Shown in pieces: positions 1 to 7,673 of a stretch of 32,193 bases of DNA. The stretch is taken from positions 1 through 32,193 of the forward strand of contig DAINAR010000035.1 of the NCBI GenBank assembly GCA_036733345.1, given 5' to 3'. The stretch comes from JAFGMQ01 sp036733345 (GTDB lineage Bacteria; Desulfobacterota; DSM-4660; Desulfatiglandales; Desulfatiglandaceae). Each line of letters starts with the position of its first letter. Position 1 is the first letter of the stretch. The position numbers and the translations under genes were made by a program. The notes below the pieces were generated by a model. That model made no database searches and was not told the DNA's origin. It saw nothing but the letters and a program-made list of their open reading frames with translations.

Positions 1-62
1 CCTGCATCAATAGTAAATTAGCCGAACCGGTCAACAGAAAACGGCCCGGCTGCCTAATTTCC

Positions 63-211
63 GGGACGTTGTTGAATTTGATGAATTATTATGATAATGA
101 AAAGGGTGCCTGTAAGAAGGAGGTAATTAAATGCCGAGGCAATTGTCGTTTCTAGTTCTGCTGTATTAAAAAATGCTTAACAGATAAACAATTAAATTCA
201 TCGAACTCCAG
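63..211 (+). repeat. Internally deleted RAYT element (MITE-like remnant)
   Basis: The left part (63-142) matches the left end of the complete element at 2831-2912, including the GGGACGTTGTTGA terminus, the ribosome-binding stretch and the first transposase codons MPRQ. From about 143 the sequence switches to the last codons of the transposase and the tail after it (TTTCTA..TCTGCTGT..AAAAATGCTTAACAGATAA). About 900 bases of the middle are missing. The right terminal repeat is degraded after AATTCATCGAA. The leftover reading frame is only 12 codons, so it encodes nothing useful. I see nothing recognisable in 1-62 or 212-329. It is probably a non-autonomous derivative, or the scar of a deletion, of the same family. 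Confidence 0.8.
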
Positions 212-329
212 TCTTGCGGAATTTGGCCTGATATGCGACAAATAATTAATATAATGAAAGAATGAATGTTTTATTTCAGTTTACAAACCAGAAATCCACT
301 CCAATAAAGCAGTCTGTGACGAGTCGGAA

Positions 330-1790
330 ATGAATAAAAGGACTTTTGTTATTATTGGTATTAGTGCCTTTTTCATGCTGTTGGCGAATGATGGTAATGT
401 TGCAGGTGGCCAGTCAGGCATTTACGGAAATGGACAGCCTAACCAGTTGAGTGTGAAAGAACCCTTTGTCCCAAACCGAGTGGTGGCAAAAATTTCCGAA
501 GATCTTCTTAAAACGCCGGGCCTCAACAGCCATGAACGTCCAGGGGAAATCATGAGAAGCCGGCCCTTTAGAACTCTAGCTGATAAATACAAATCTGAAA
601 TCATCCATTTTCGATCGTCGCGCGTCAAAGATTATTACATTGTTGAAACCTCAGACCGTTGTGATATTGAAGCATTGTGTGAAAAATTGCGCCACGAACC
701 CTTTGTGAAAGATGCTTCACCTGATTATTATGCGGTCATTACGGCTACCTTTCCGAATGATATGTATTTCCAGTACCAGTATGCATTACACAATACTGGG
801 CAGGTGTATTTACCAGAAGTGGGTCTTAGTGGAACCGAGGGCTGTGATATTGGCGCTGTTGACGGGTGGGATTTGACGGTTGGCAGTGTGAATGTGACTA
901 TTGCGATTATTGACAGCGGTGTTGCCACGGATCACGAAGATTTGAAGGACAAAATTGTCCCGGGCTACAACTTTGTGAATGACAGTGACGATGTTTGTGA
1001 TGATCATGGGCATGGTACGTTTGTGGCCTCTATTGCTGCTGCACAGACCAATAACGGCGTTGGGATTGCCGGGGTCAGCTGGCACTCAAAGATCATGGCT
1101 GTCAAAGTTATGAACAGCGACGGATTCGGTTTCTATACCGCCATTGGTGCAGGCATTCGGTATGCCGCGGACCGCGGTGTGCGGGTGATCAATCTCAGTA
1201 TTGGAGGGCGTAATGCCAGTTTTATCCTGGAGGATGCATGTCAATATGCCTTTAGCCTGGGGGCTGTTATTATGGCATCTACAGGCAATACCGGTTCTTC
1301 TGTCCTCTATCCCGCCGCATACGACTATTACTGCCTCGCTGTGGCTGCCACCGATGCCAGTGATCAACGACCCGCATGGTCAAATTACGGCCACCAGGTA
1401 GATGTGGCAGCCCCGGGCTCATTTGTCTGGGGTGCCAGATACAACCCGGGGGAACCGGATAATCTAAACTCTTACGGTTGGGGCAGCGGAACCTCTTATG
1501 CCGTTCCATATGTCAGCGGAGCCGTTGCGCTATTGATTGCACATCAACCATTCCTTACAAACAGCCGGATTATGGACCTGATCAAATATTCAGCAGACGA
1601 TGTCAATCACGCCACCCACCCCGGTGTTGACGACTTTATCGGCTACGGTCGCATCGACCTGTATACTCTTCTAGGATCGAATCAGGTGGAAATGATTCCG
1701 ACCCTTTCCGGATGGGGCATGATGATTTTAGGGTTCCTTTTGATTGCCTCTATTTTCCGCGTTTACTGTAGGAAAAAGGGCATCAGATAG
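330..1790 (+). CDS. Subtilisin-like serine protease (S8) with IPTL-CTERM-like tail
   Basis: Probable exported serine endopeptidase of 486 residues. An N-terminal hydrophobic stretch (about 6-20) looks like a signal peptide. Residues about 45-135 resemble an inhibitor-like propeptide. The catalytic triad is visible as Asp195 in IIDSG, His228 in HGHGTFVAS and Ser389 in GSGTSYAVP, with oxyanion Asn320 in STGN. The C-terminus has IPTLSGWGMMILGFLL (from about 456) followed by CRKKG, which is the architecture of IPTL-CTERM sorting signals: motif, membrane helix, basic tail. The protein is therefore likely held at the envelope and then processed. Substrate unknown. The ATG at 330 has only a weak upstream GGA. 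It stands alone on +, followed by a palindromic gap and another gene with the same type of tail. Confidence 0.9.
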   Translation: MNKRTFVIIGISAFFMLLANDGNVAGGQSGIYGNGQPNQLSVKEPFVPNRVVAKISEDLLKTPGLNSHERPGEIMRSRPFRTLADKYKSEIIHFRSSRVKDYYIVETSDRCDIEALCEKLRHEPFVKDASPDYYAVITATFPNDMYFQYQYALHNTGQVYLPEVGLSGTEGCDIGAVDGWDLTVGSVNVTIAIIDSGVATDHEDLKDKIVPGYNFVNDSDDVCDDHGHGTFVASIAAAQTNNGVGIAGVSWHSKIMAVKVMNSDGFGFYTAIGAGIRYAADRGVRVINLSIGGRNASFILEDACQYAFSLGAVIMASTGNTGSSVLYPAAYDYYCLAVAATDASDQRPAWSNYGHQVDVAAPGSFVWGARYNPGEPDNLNSYGWGSGTSYAVPYVSGAVALLIAHQPFLTNSRIMDLIKYSADDVNHATHPGVDDFIGYGRIDLYTLLGSNQVEMIPTLSGWGMMILGFLLIASIFRVYCRKKGIR

Positions 1791-1810
1791 ATTTTTAGCA
1801 CAATAGTCTG

Positions 1811-1901
1811 GTTTTATAAAACCCGGCGCTGAACTCGGACGCAAAAGGTTTCCTGTCGCTTCGCTCCCTCCACCCCTTTGCGCCGGTTAGCTTATAAGGA
1901 T
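1811..1901. repeat. Imperfect extended palindrome between the two surface-protein genes
   Basis: The outer arms TTTTATAA..CCGGCG (from 1812) and CGCCGG..CTTATAA (to about 1898) pair imperfectly. Inside, CGCAAAAGG (1840-1848) pairs with CCCCTTTGCG (1873-1882) around a loop containing GTCGCTTCGC. No convincing T-run follows, so it is not a clear terminator. It resembles a dispersed intergenic repeat. A leftward open frame over this stretch is only its translation and is not called as a gene. Confidence 0.5.
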
Positions 1902-2040
1902 ACGATCCCGAAATCCATCCAATTAATAACAGATAGAAGAGGACAGGAATATAATCAACGGAAAAGCCAAAAATTACCGAAAATAGGTATTGATATGTAT
2001 TTTGAGACAATAAAAAAATCTATTTCAGGAAGGTGACCCA

Positions 2041-2793
2041 ATGATTAAAATCAAACGTTTTGATTTAGTGTTGTTTTCTATTGGCTTTATTTTATTCATA
2101 TCTATGATTCTCCCGTCACTATTACAAGCTCAACAAAGTCATACAATTTCCGGCCAGGTCTATAATACAGGCGGAATAGGGATTGACGGGGTAACCATAT
2201 GCTTCTTCGATGGAATATCGACAGACTATGAAACAACATCCGGTGGAGGGTATTATTCACATACAGTATATGCCGGCTGGACAGGAACCATTACCCCAGG
2301 CGATGATTGTTACTCATTTATCCCGGCATCACCCCCTGTCGGTCCTGTTACAGAGGATACTGTCCAAAATTTCACCGGCACCCTCTTGACCTATACCCTT
2401 TCCGGGTTTGTTTCAGATGGACCGCCAGTATTTGATGGAGGAGGAACCCTTACCAATCCTGTTTCCGGGGCACTCATAACTCTCTCCACCGGGGGAACAA
2501 CCATTTCTGGTCCCGATGGAAGCTATTCGCTTGCAGTAGACTGCGGCTGGACAGGGACGGTGACACCAACTATGGTGGGTTGGGAATTCTCCCCGTCATC
2601 CAGATATTATGAGTGGGTTGATAATGATTATACTGGCAATAATTTTGTAGGGACCGCATCAGGTGTCATTTATGACATTCCGACGACGACGGAATTGGGA
2701 ACGATACTGTTCTTGTTTCTCATGGGAACAGTTGGTGTCCTTTACCTGATAAATGGGCAAAAACGTGGAGGGCAGGGGTTTCATCTTGAATAG
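2041..2793 (+). CDS. Secreted repeat-domain protein with IPTL-CTERM-like tail
   Basis: A 250-residue protein with a clear signal peptide (hydrophobic 10-28, ending LLQAQQ). Two beta-sandwich-like units follow, about 35-113 (begins TISGQVYNTGG) and about 116-205 (begins YTLSGFVSDG). Each carries the hallmarks SG.V, DG..Y or GGGYY, and GWTGT.TP, as in carboxypeptidase-regulatory-like or SdrD-B-like cell-surface modules. The end, IPTTTELGTILFLFLMGTVG plus NGQKRGG, is an IPTL-CTERM-like sorting tail. The start is supported by AGGAAGGTG just upstream of ATG 2041. Function unknown; probably structural or adhesive at the envelope. DNA from about 2143 to 2813 is repeated, with a 270-base deletion, at 3901-4301 on the far side of the transposon. 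Confidence 0.75.
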   Translation: MIKIKRFDLVLFSIGFILFISMILPSLLQAQQSHTISGQVYNTGGIGIDGVTICFFDGISTDYETTSGGGYYSHTVYAGWTGTITPGDDCYSFIPASPPVGPVTEDTVQNFTGTLLTYTLSGFVSDGPPVFDGGGTLTNPVSGALITLSTGGTTISGPDGSYSLAVDCGWTGTVTPTMVGWEFSPSSRYYEWVDNDYTGNNFVGTASGVIYDIPTTTELGTILFLFLMGTVGVLYLINGQKRGGQGFHLE

Positions 2794-2830
2794 TGAATAA
2801 TATCGACCAGTCAGATAGGATGTATTTTAC

Positions 2831-3893
2831 GGGACGTTGTTGATTTTGATGAATTATTATGATAATGAAAAGGGTGCCTGTAAGAAGGAGGTAATTACAT
2901 GCCGAGGCAAGCGAGACTTGATGCACCCGGAACTTTACATCATGTAATCATCAGGGGAATCGAAAAAAAGCAGATTGTCGAACATGATGAAGACAAAAGG
3001 GAATTTGTTTCCCGTATGGGTGACCTGTCAACACAAGAGAAAACGAACATATATGCCTGGGCCTTAATGACCAATCATGCCCATATCCTTTTGCGTAGTG
3101 GACCGAGTGGCCTGTCAAGGTATATGAAAAGATTTCTGACCGGGTATGCTGTCTATTATAATCACAGACACAAGCGTCATGGTCATCTTTTCCAGAACCG
3201 GTATAAATCCATTGTATGTGAGGAAGATGCCTATTTTCAAGAACTGGTCCGTTATATTCACCTGAATCCCATAAGGGCCAACATGGTTCAAAACATGTCA
3301 AAGCTTGATGGATATCCCTGGTGCGGTCATGCGGTCATAATGGGGCGCAGGAAAAATGATTGGCAGGATCGGGAATATGTATTGAGCTGGTTTGGGCAGA
3401 AAGAAAAGGAGGCCAAAAAAAACTATCGTCGCTATGTACAAGAGGGGATATCGTTGGGAGATCGTCCCGATTTAGTAGGAGGTGGTTTGATCCGTTCTCT
3501 TGGTGGCTGGTCCCAGGTACTACCTATGAGAAGGCACGGGGATAGAGAATTATCAGATGAAAGGATTTTGGGAAGCAGTTTATTCGTAGAGCAAATAATC
3601 AGAGAGGCAGATGAACTTATAAAGCACCAGTTACCAGAGTACAGCAGAGGAAGAATTATAAAAAAGGTTATACAGGAGATATGTGACAAAAGAGAAGTGA
3701 ATATAGACGAGCTTCGAAACGGAAGTCGTCGACAGACAGTTTCTGATGCAAGGCGGTCAATAGCTGTTAAACTGGTTAAAAATTATGGAATCCCCTTATC
3801 GGAAATTGCACGGCATGTTGGCGTTTCTACATCTGCTGTGTCAAAAATGCTTAACAGATAATCAATTGAATTCAACGAAATCAAGAACGTCCC
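2831..3893 (+). mobile_element. Complete RAYT-type (IS200-like) element with terminal inverted repeats
   Basis: The left end (2831-2855, starting GGGACGTTGTTGA) and the right end (3869-3893, ending TCAAGAACGTCCC) are inverted repeats matching at 22 of 25 positions. They enclose a single gene, a Y1 REP-associated tyrosine transposase. No target duplication is evident, as expected for the HUH/Y1 class. The right end abuts the truncated duplicate of the upstream gene. The left end lies 17 bases past the end of the duplicated block. A deletion derivative lies at 63-211. Confidence 0.8.
2899..3861 (+). CDS. REP-associated tyrosine transposase (RAYT, Y1_Tnp family)
   Basis: A 320-residue single-strand DNA transposase. 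The metal-binding HUH-type motif is H60-A-H62 in MTNHAHILLR. The candidate nucleophile tyrosine lies in the helix YMKRFLTGYAVYYN (Y83, Y86 or Y87), followed by the family signature RHGHLFQNRYKS. The region after residue 150 is longer than in minimal IS200 TnpA and ends in a helix-turn-helix-like segment (YGIPLSEIARHVGVSTSAVS), as in many RAYTs. The start at 2899 has AAGGAGG 11-17 bases upstream and matches the start preserved in the remnant at 131. The frame is intact, so it could be active. Its stop TAA is in the same frame as the downstream pseudogene. Confidence 0.92.
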   Translation: MPRQARLDAPGTLHHVIIRGIEKKQIVEHDEDKREFVSRMGDLSTQEKTNIYAWALMTNHAHILLRSGPSGLSRYMKRFLTGYAVYYNHRHKRHGHLFQNRYKSIVCEEDAYFQELVRYIHLNPIRANMVQNMSKLDGYPWCGHAVIMGRRKNDWQDREYVLSWFGQKEKEAKKNYRRYVQEGISLGDRPDLVGGGLIRSLGGWSQVLPMRRHGDRELSDERILGSSLFVEQIIREADELIKHQLPEYSRGRIIKKVIQEICDKREVNIDELRNGSRRQTVSDARRSIAVKLVKNYGIPLSEIARHVGVSTSAVSKMLNR

Positions 3894-3900
3894 CAAAAAC

Positions 3901-4281
3901 ACACTTTCCGGCCAGGTCTATGATACAGGCGGAATAGGGATTGACGGGGCAACCATATGCTTCTACGACGGAATATCGACAGACTATGAAACAACATCCG
4001 GTGGAGGGTATTATTCACATACAGTATCTGCCGGCTGGACAGGGACGGTGACACCAACTATGGTGGGTTGGGAATTCTCCCCGTCATCCAGATATTATGA
4101 GTGGGTTGATAATGATTATACTGGCAATAATTTTGTAGGGACCGCATCAGGTGTCATTTATGACATTCCGACGACGACGGAATTGGGAACGATACTGTTC
4201 TTGTTTCTCATGGGAACAGTTGGTGTCCTTTACCTGATAAATGGGCAAAAACGTGGAGGGCAGGGGTTTCATCTTGAATAG
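3901..4281 (+). pseudogene. Truncated, contracted duplicate of the 2041-2793 gene
   Basis: The frame reads TLSGQVYDTGGIGIDGATIC and then follows the upstream gene closely, but it lacks the signal peptide and any start. At GWTG (about 4035) it jumps from the first repeat unit into the second: the offset to the parent copy is 1758 bases before and 1488 after, an exact 270-base (90-codon) in-frame loss between the two GGCTGGACAGG segments. The remainder through the IPTL-like tail and 20 bases beyond the stop is nearly identical to the parent. An internal ATG at 4048 opens a 77-codon frame with no signal sequence and no ribosome site, so I treat the whole as a pseudogene. Confidence 0.8.
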
Positions 4282-4284
4282 TGA

Positions 4285-4443
4285 ATAATATCGACCAGTC
4301 ATCCCGATGTGAATTATGGTGATTTCTATTTGCTGACAGACAATTGGATTTACAGCACAAATCACGGTCTGATCGAATTTGATATTTCATCTTTGCCTCC
4401 AGACATATTACTTGTTTCTAACACTAATTCTTTTTATGCTTGA
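4285..4443 (+). pseudogene. Fragment of a DNRLRE/CBM96-like domain
   Basis: The + frame after the stop at 4282 reads SHPDVNYGDFYLL, then about ten residues on, GLIEFDISSLPPDI, and stops at 4441. The P..NYGD..YL and ..L.EFD.SSLP pattern is that of DNRLRE (disaggregatase-related, CBM96-like) domains of secreted proteins. Only about 50 residues remain, without start or continuation, and the frame begins where the duplicated block ends (4301). It is probably what is left of a neighbouring surface-protein gene after the rearrangement. The domain assignment rests on motif memory only. Confidence 0.45.
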
Positions 4444-4468
4444 CATTACAGAGTTTATTGTGCATAAA
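4440..4468 (+). promoter_or_regulatory. Candidate sigma-70-type promoter for the PxxKW gene
   Basis: A perfect TTGACA (4440-4445) is followed after 17 bases by CATAAA (4463-4468, 4 of 6 to TATAAT), about 95 bases before the ATG at 4563. It overlaps the stop of the DNRLRE-like fragment. Prediction from spacing and consensus only. Confidence 0.4.
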
Positions 4469-4562
4469 GCTCTATTTTTAAATAAAAGCCCCTTGCTGCG
4501 CTATTTTATTGTAATAATGTTCAGCGCTTGAGGGAAAATTTTATAGAAAGGATGTGGTTAAA

Positions 4563-4841
4563 ATGATTTGTAAAACCGCAAAAGAAGGCGTTGAGTGCTT
4601 CTTTATGAGTAAAAACGGCTGCCAGTATAATGGCGGCACTTGTCATCCCATTATTGAACAATGTGAAGGATGCGAGAAAGCAAAGGTTTTTCCTACCGGC
4701 ACATACTGCCTTGTCTTTCCTGATCCAGCAGCCAAGTGGCGTACAGGGAAATGCAACATGGCAACTCACAGGAAAGAAACAGTTGTTAAGGCTACTGCAA
4801 AGGTTAATCCCCTGAAGGCGTCCAAGCGTAAGGTCGCATAG
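4563..4841 (+). CDS. PxxKW-family cysteine-rich protein
   Basis: A 92-residue protein with eight cysteines (3, 12, 20, 27, 34, 37, 49, 64 from the ATG) and the diagnostic P55-A-A-K-W59, then GKCNMATH and NPLKASKR near the end. This is the small PxxKW cysteine-rich family known mainly from sulfate-reducing deltaproteobacteria. Its function is unknown; the spaced cysteines suggest metal or disulfide binding. I place the start at ATG 4563 because GAAAGGA (4545-4551) sits 11 bases before it; an in-frame GTG at 4554 is too close to that site. It is convergent with tlyA. Confidence 0.85.
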   Translation: MICKTAKEGVECFFMSKNGCQYNGGTCHPIIEQCEGCEKAKVFPTGTYCLVFPDPAAKWRTGKCNMATHRKETVVKATAKVNPLKASKRKVA

Positions 4842-4915
4842 CTTTATTCCAGAGAATTAAGTTTTTATTTGCCTTTGGAGATAATTATCTGCTGAGTGTA
4901 TTTCAGCGGAAGGGA

Positions 4916-5668
4916 TTACTCTGTCTTGCGTTCCAGGTAAATCAAAAATTCCCGGTTACCTTTCGGCCCCAGGATTGGAGATTCTATGTGTCCGTAAACA
5001 GTCCAGTTCAGGTCCTCAAAAAACCTTATGAGACTGTAAATGACAGCCTTATGCAGCTCCGGATCCCGGACAACACCTCCTTTGCCGACCTGCTCTCTTC
5101 CTACTTCAAATTGGGGCTTGATCAGAGCAATGATAAAGGCATCCCTCAAAAGGAGTTCTGAAACCGGAGGGACAACAAGCCTCAGGGAAATAAATGATAC
5201 ATCTATTACAGCGCCGTGCATTGCCTCCTCCATGTCAGAGGGTTTTAGATACCGGATATTGGTCTTTTCCATAACCCTGACACGAGAGTCGTTGCGGAGT
5301 TTCCAGTCTAATTGACCGTAGCCTACATCAACTGCAACTACTTTTCGAGCACCATATTGAAGCAGACAGTCTGTAAATCCACCTGTTGAGGCTCCGATAT
5401 CAAGCAAGACCTTATTCTCAACAGACACTGGAAAATGATTCAGAGCTGCCTCAAGCTTTAAGCCGCCCCGGCTGACATAAGCAGGCGCTCTTTTTTTTAT
5501 ATTAATGGAAGCTGACGTGTCGATAAGTCTTCCCGGTTTGTCAATCTTAATCCCGTCAACCTCCACAATACCTGCCATTATCAATGCTTTTGCCTTTTGG
5601 CGGGATTCTGCCATACCCGTTTGAAACAGGATCTGATCCAGTCTGGTTTTTTCAGTTTTAGATTGCAT
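4916..5668 (-). CDS. tlyA: TlyA-family rRNA 2'-O-methyltransferase (hemolysin A-like)
   Basis: A 250-residue protein. An N-terminal S4 RNA-binding domain (about 8-65, RLDQILFQTGMAESRQKAK) is joined by YVSRGGLKLEAAL to an FtsJ/RrmJ-like methyltransferase with the SAM loop LLDIGASTGGFTD (88-100) and VAVDVGYGQLDWKLR. Members of the family methylate ribose 2'-OH of 16S and/or 23S rRNA using SAM. Which site is modified here cannot be read from sequence. It is the last gene of the leftward block after dxs, with a 91-base gap, and lies tail-to-tail with the PxxKW gene. Length is normal. Confidence 0.93.
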   Translation of the reverse strand: MQSKTEKTRLDQILFQTGMAESRQKAKALIMAGIVEVDGIKIDKPGRLIDTSASINIKKRAPAYVSRGGLKLEAALNHFPVSVENKVLLDIGASTGGFTDCLLQYGARKVVAVDVGYGQLDWKLRNDSRVRVMEKTNIRYLKPSDMEEAMHGAVIDVSFISLRLVVPPVSELLLRDAFIIALIKPQFEVGREQVGKGGVVRDPELHKAVIYSLIRFFEDLNWTVYGHIESPILGPKGNREFLIYLERKTE

Positions 5669-5759
5669 GTCAGCTGTTTTCGTAAGCTCAGGCCTTCTTC
5701 AGAAGATCGTTAATGGATTGTTTTGGAATCAGTGATTGATTTAAGAATGGACATGGCTT

Positions 5760-7673
5760 TCATAAATCCACGTTTTTCGCCTGCTTCAGGATATTTCTCG
5801 CCGCCTCTAAAATCCCTGCGGCATCAAGGCCATACTTTTTTTTCAATAGTTCTGCCGGACCATGTTCTATAAATTTGTCGGGCAATCCCAGCCGTTTGAT
5901 CAGAAGATTTTTCAGCCCGCTATCACTAAAAAACTCCAATAATGCTCCGCCAAAGCCCCCCTGTCTAATATTTTCTTCTACAACCAGAATGCGTCCTATG
6001 GATGCTGCAAGCTCGGAGATTCTGATATCAAGCGGCTTGACAAAACGGCAGTTGACAACACAAACTGAAAATCCCTCTTTTTCCAATTGTGAAGCAGCAT
6101 CCAAAGAAGGATATACGGTACTTCCCAGGGCCAGGATTAAAAGATCCTTGCCCTTCCTCAGAATTTCCATCTGGCCAATCGGAATAATTCTGTAATCCGG
6201 ATCCAATTTTACCCCAAGGGCATTTCCTCTCGGGTATCTGATTGCCACTGGTCCAGGTTGCTGCAGGGCAGTATAGAGCATATGCCTGAGTTCATTCTCA
6301 TCTTTTGGTGCCATGACTATAATGTTTGGCAGACTTCGCAGATAGGTTATATCAAAATGACCGTGGTGTGTAGGGCCGTCTTCTCCTACAATGCCCCCCC
6401 GATCAATGGCAAAAACAACTGGCAGATTAGGCAGGCAGACATCGTGGATAATTTGATCAAAGGCTCTCTGAAGAAAGGTGGAATAAATCGCAACTACAGG
6501 TCTGAAACCTTCCGTGGCCATGCCGGCAGCAAAAGTTACGGCGTGTTGTTCAGCGATTCCAACATCTAAAAATCTATCAGGATATGTTTTTGAAAAATCC
6601 GTTAAACCGGTTCCCTCAGGCATGGCTGCGGTAATTGCAAATACTTTTGAATTTTTTTTGCCAAGGTCTACCATGGTATTGCCAAATACTTGAGTATAAG
6701 AAGGCGAAGGTTCAGGCACGCATTTCCGGGGCGATCCTGTTGAGATATCAAAGAGACCTACACCATGATAGTAGGAAGGATTTTCTTCGGCAGGACTGTA
6801 TCCCTTCCCCTTTTTTGTAAGGACATGTACAAGGATCGGCCCTTCCATATGGTGGATATTGTTAAACATATCAATTAGCTGATCAAGACGGTGGCCGTTA
6901 ATAGGTCCGATATATTTGAACTTGAATGCCTCGAACAACATGCCTGGTGTAAAAAAGGTAATAAGAGAATCCTCGCTTTTGCGAACCAGGTTCAGAATAT
7001 TTTCGCCTACACCAGGCAGTGATTTTATGAAATTTTCCAGATCCTTCCTTAAGCTTACAAATCTTCTGCCAGTCATTTTGCGGCTCAGAAAAGAAGAAAA
7101 TGCTCCCACGTTTGGTGATATTGACATTTCGTTGTCATTAAGAACGACTATAAGATCCCGTTCCGTATGCCCGGCCTGATTAAGGCCCTCAAACGCTATT
7201 CCACTGGTAAGAGATCCATCGCCAATTACGGAAATGACCCTGTTACTCACCTTCTTAAGTGCCATAGCCGTTGCGATTCCCAGTCCAGCGGAAATGGATG
7301 TGCTGCTGTGCCCCGTGTCAAATGTGTCGTAAGGACTCTCCGCCCTTTTGGGAAAACCACTTATTCCGCCATATGTCCGCAGGGTGTGAAACTGATCCCT
7401 TCTCCCGGTTATCAGCTTATGTGTATATGCCTGGTGTCCTACATCCCAGATTATTTTATCTTTCGGGGTATCGAAAACATAGTGAAGTGCAATAGTCAGT
7501 TCCACAGTACCCAGACTTGGAGCCAGGTGGCCGCCGGTTTTGGAGACTGTCTCAATAATTTTTTTCCGGATTTCACCACACAGATCTCTGAGATTTTCAA
7601 TTGACAGTTTTTTCAGGTCATCCGGGCTGTCAATCATGCCCAGAAGAGATTTGTTTTCATTAATCTCAGTCAT
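5760..7673 (-). CDS. dxs: 1-deoxy-D-xylulose-5-phosphate synthase
   Basis: Thiamine-diphosphate enzyme condensing pyruvate and glyceraldehyde 3-phosphate to DXP, the first step of the MEP isoprenoid pathway. At 637 residues it is full length. His50 (TGGHLAPSLG), His80 (DVGHQAY) and the ThDP motif starting GDGSLTSG (151) with its downstream Asn are present. The pyrimidine-binding half includes AEQHAVTFAAG and DRGGIVGEDGPTHHG, and the transketolase C-domain follows. The ATG overlaps the ispA stop as ATGA, with AAAGGAAG inside the end of ispA, so translation is probably coupled. Pairing with a prenyl synthase makes this a compact isoprenoid module. Confidence 0.97.
   Translation of the reverse strand: MTEINENKSLLGMIDSPDDLKKLSIENLRDLCGEIRKKIIETVSKTGGHLAPSLGTVELTIALHYVFDTPKDKIIWDVGHQAYTHKLITGRRDQFHTLRTYGGISGFPKRAESPYDTFDTGHSSTSISAGLGIATAMALKKVSNRVISVIGDGSLTSGIAFEGLNQAGHTERDLIVVLNDNEMSISPNVGAFSSFLSRKMTGRRFVSLRKDLENFIKSLPGVGENILNLVRKSEDSLITFFTPGMLFEAFKFKYIGPINGHRLDQLIDMFNNIHHMEGPILVHVLTKKGKGYSPAEENPSYYHGVGLFDISTGSPRKCVPEPSPSYTQVFGNTMVDLGKKNSKVFAITAAMPEGTGLTDFSKTYPDRFLDVGIAEQHAVTFAAGMATEGFRPVVAIYSTFLQRAFDQIIHDVCLPNLPVVFAIDRGGIVGEDGPTHHGHFDITYLRSLPNIIVMAPKDENELRHMLYTALQQPGPVAIRYPRGNALGVKLDPDYRIIPIGQMEILRKGKDLLILALGSTVYPSLDAASQLEKEGFSVCVVNCRFVKPLDIRISELAASIGRILVVEENIRQGGFGGALLEFFSDSGLKNLLIKRLGLPDKFIEHGPAELLKKKYGLDAAGILEAARNILKQAKNVDL

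Noticed and set aside
1795..2010. 71-codon minus-strand frame
   Set aside because: It is the translation of the palindromic repeat at 1811-1901 and the AT-rich leader of the next gene, with no ribosome-binding site.
4048..4281. 77-codon + frame as an independent gene
   Set aside because: It is the internal ATG of the truncated duplicate, without signal peptide or ribosome site; described as a pseudogene.
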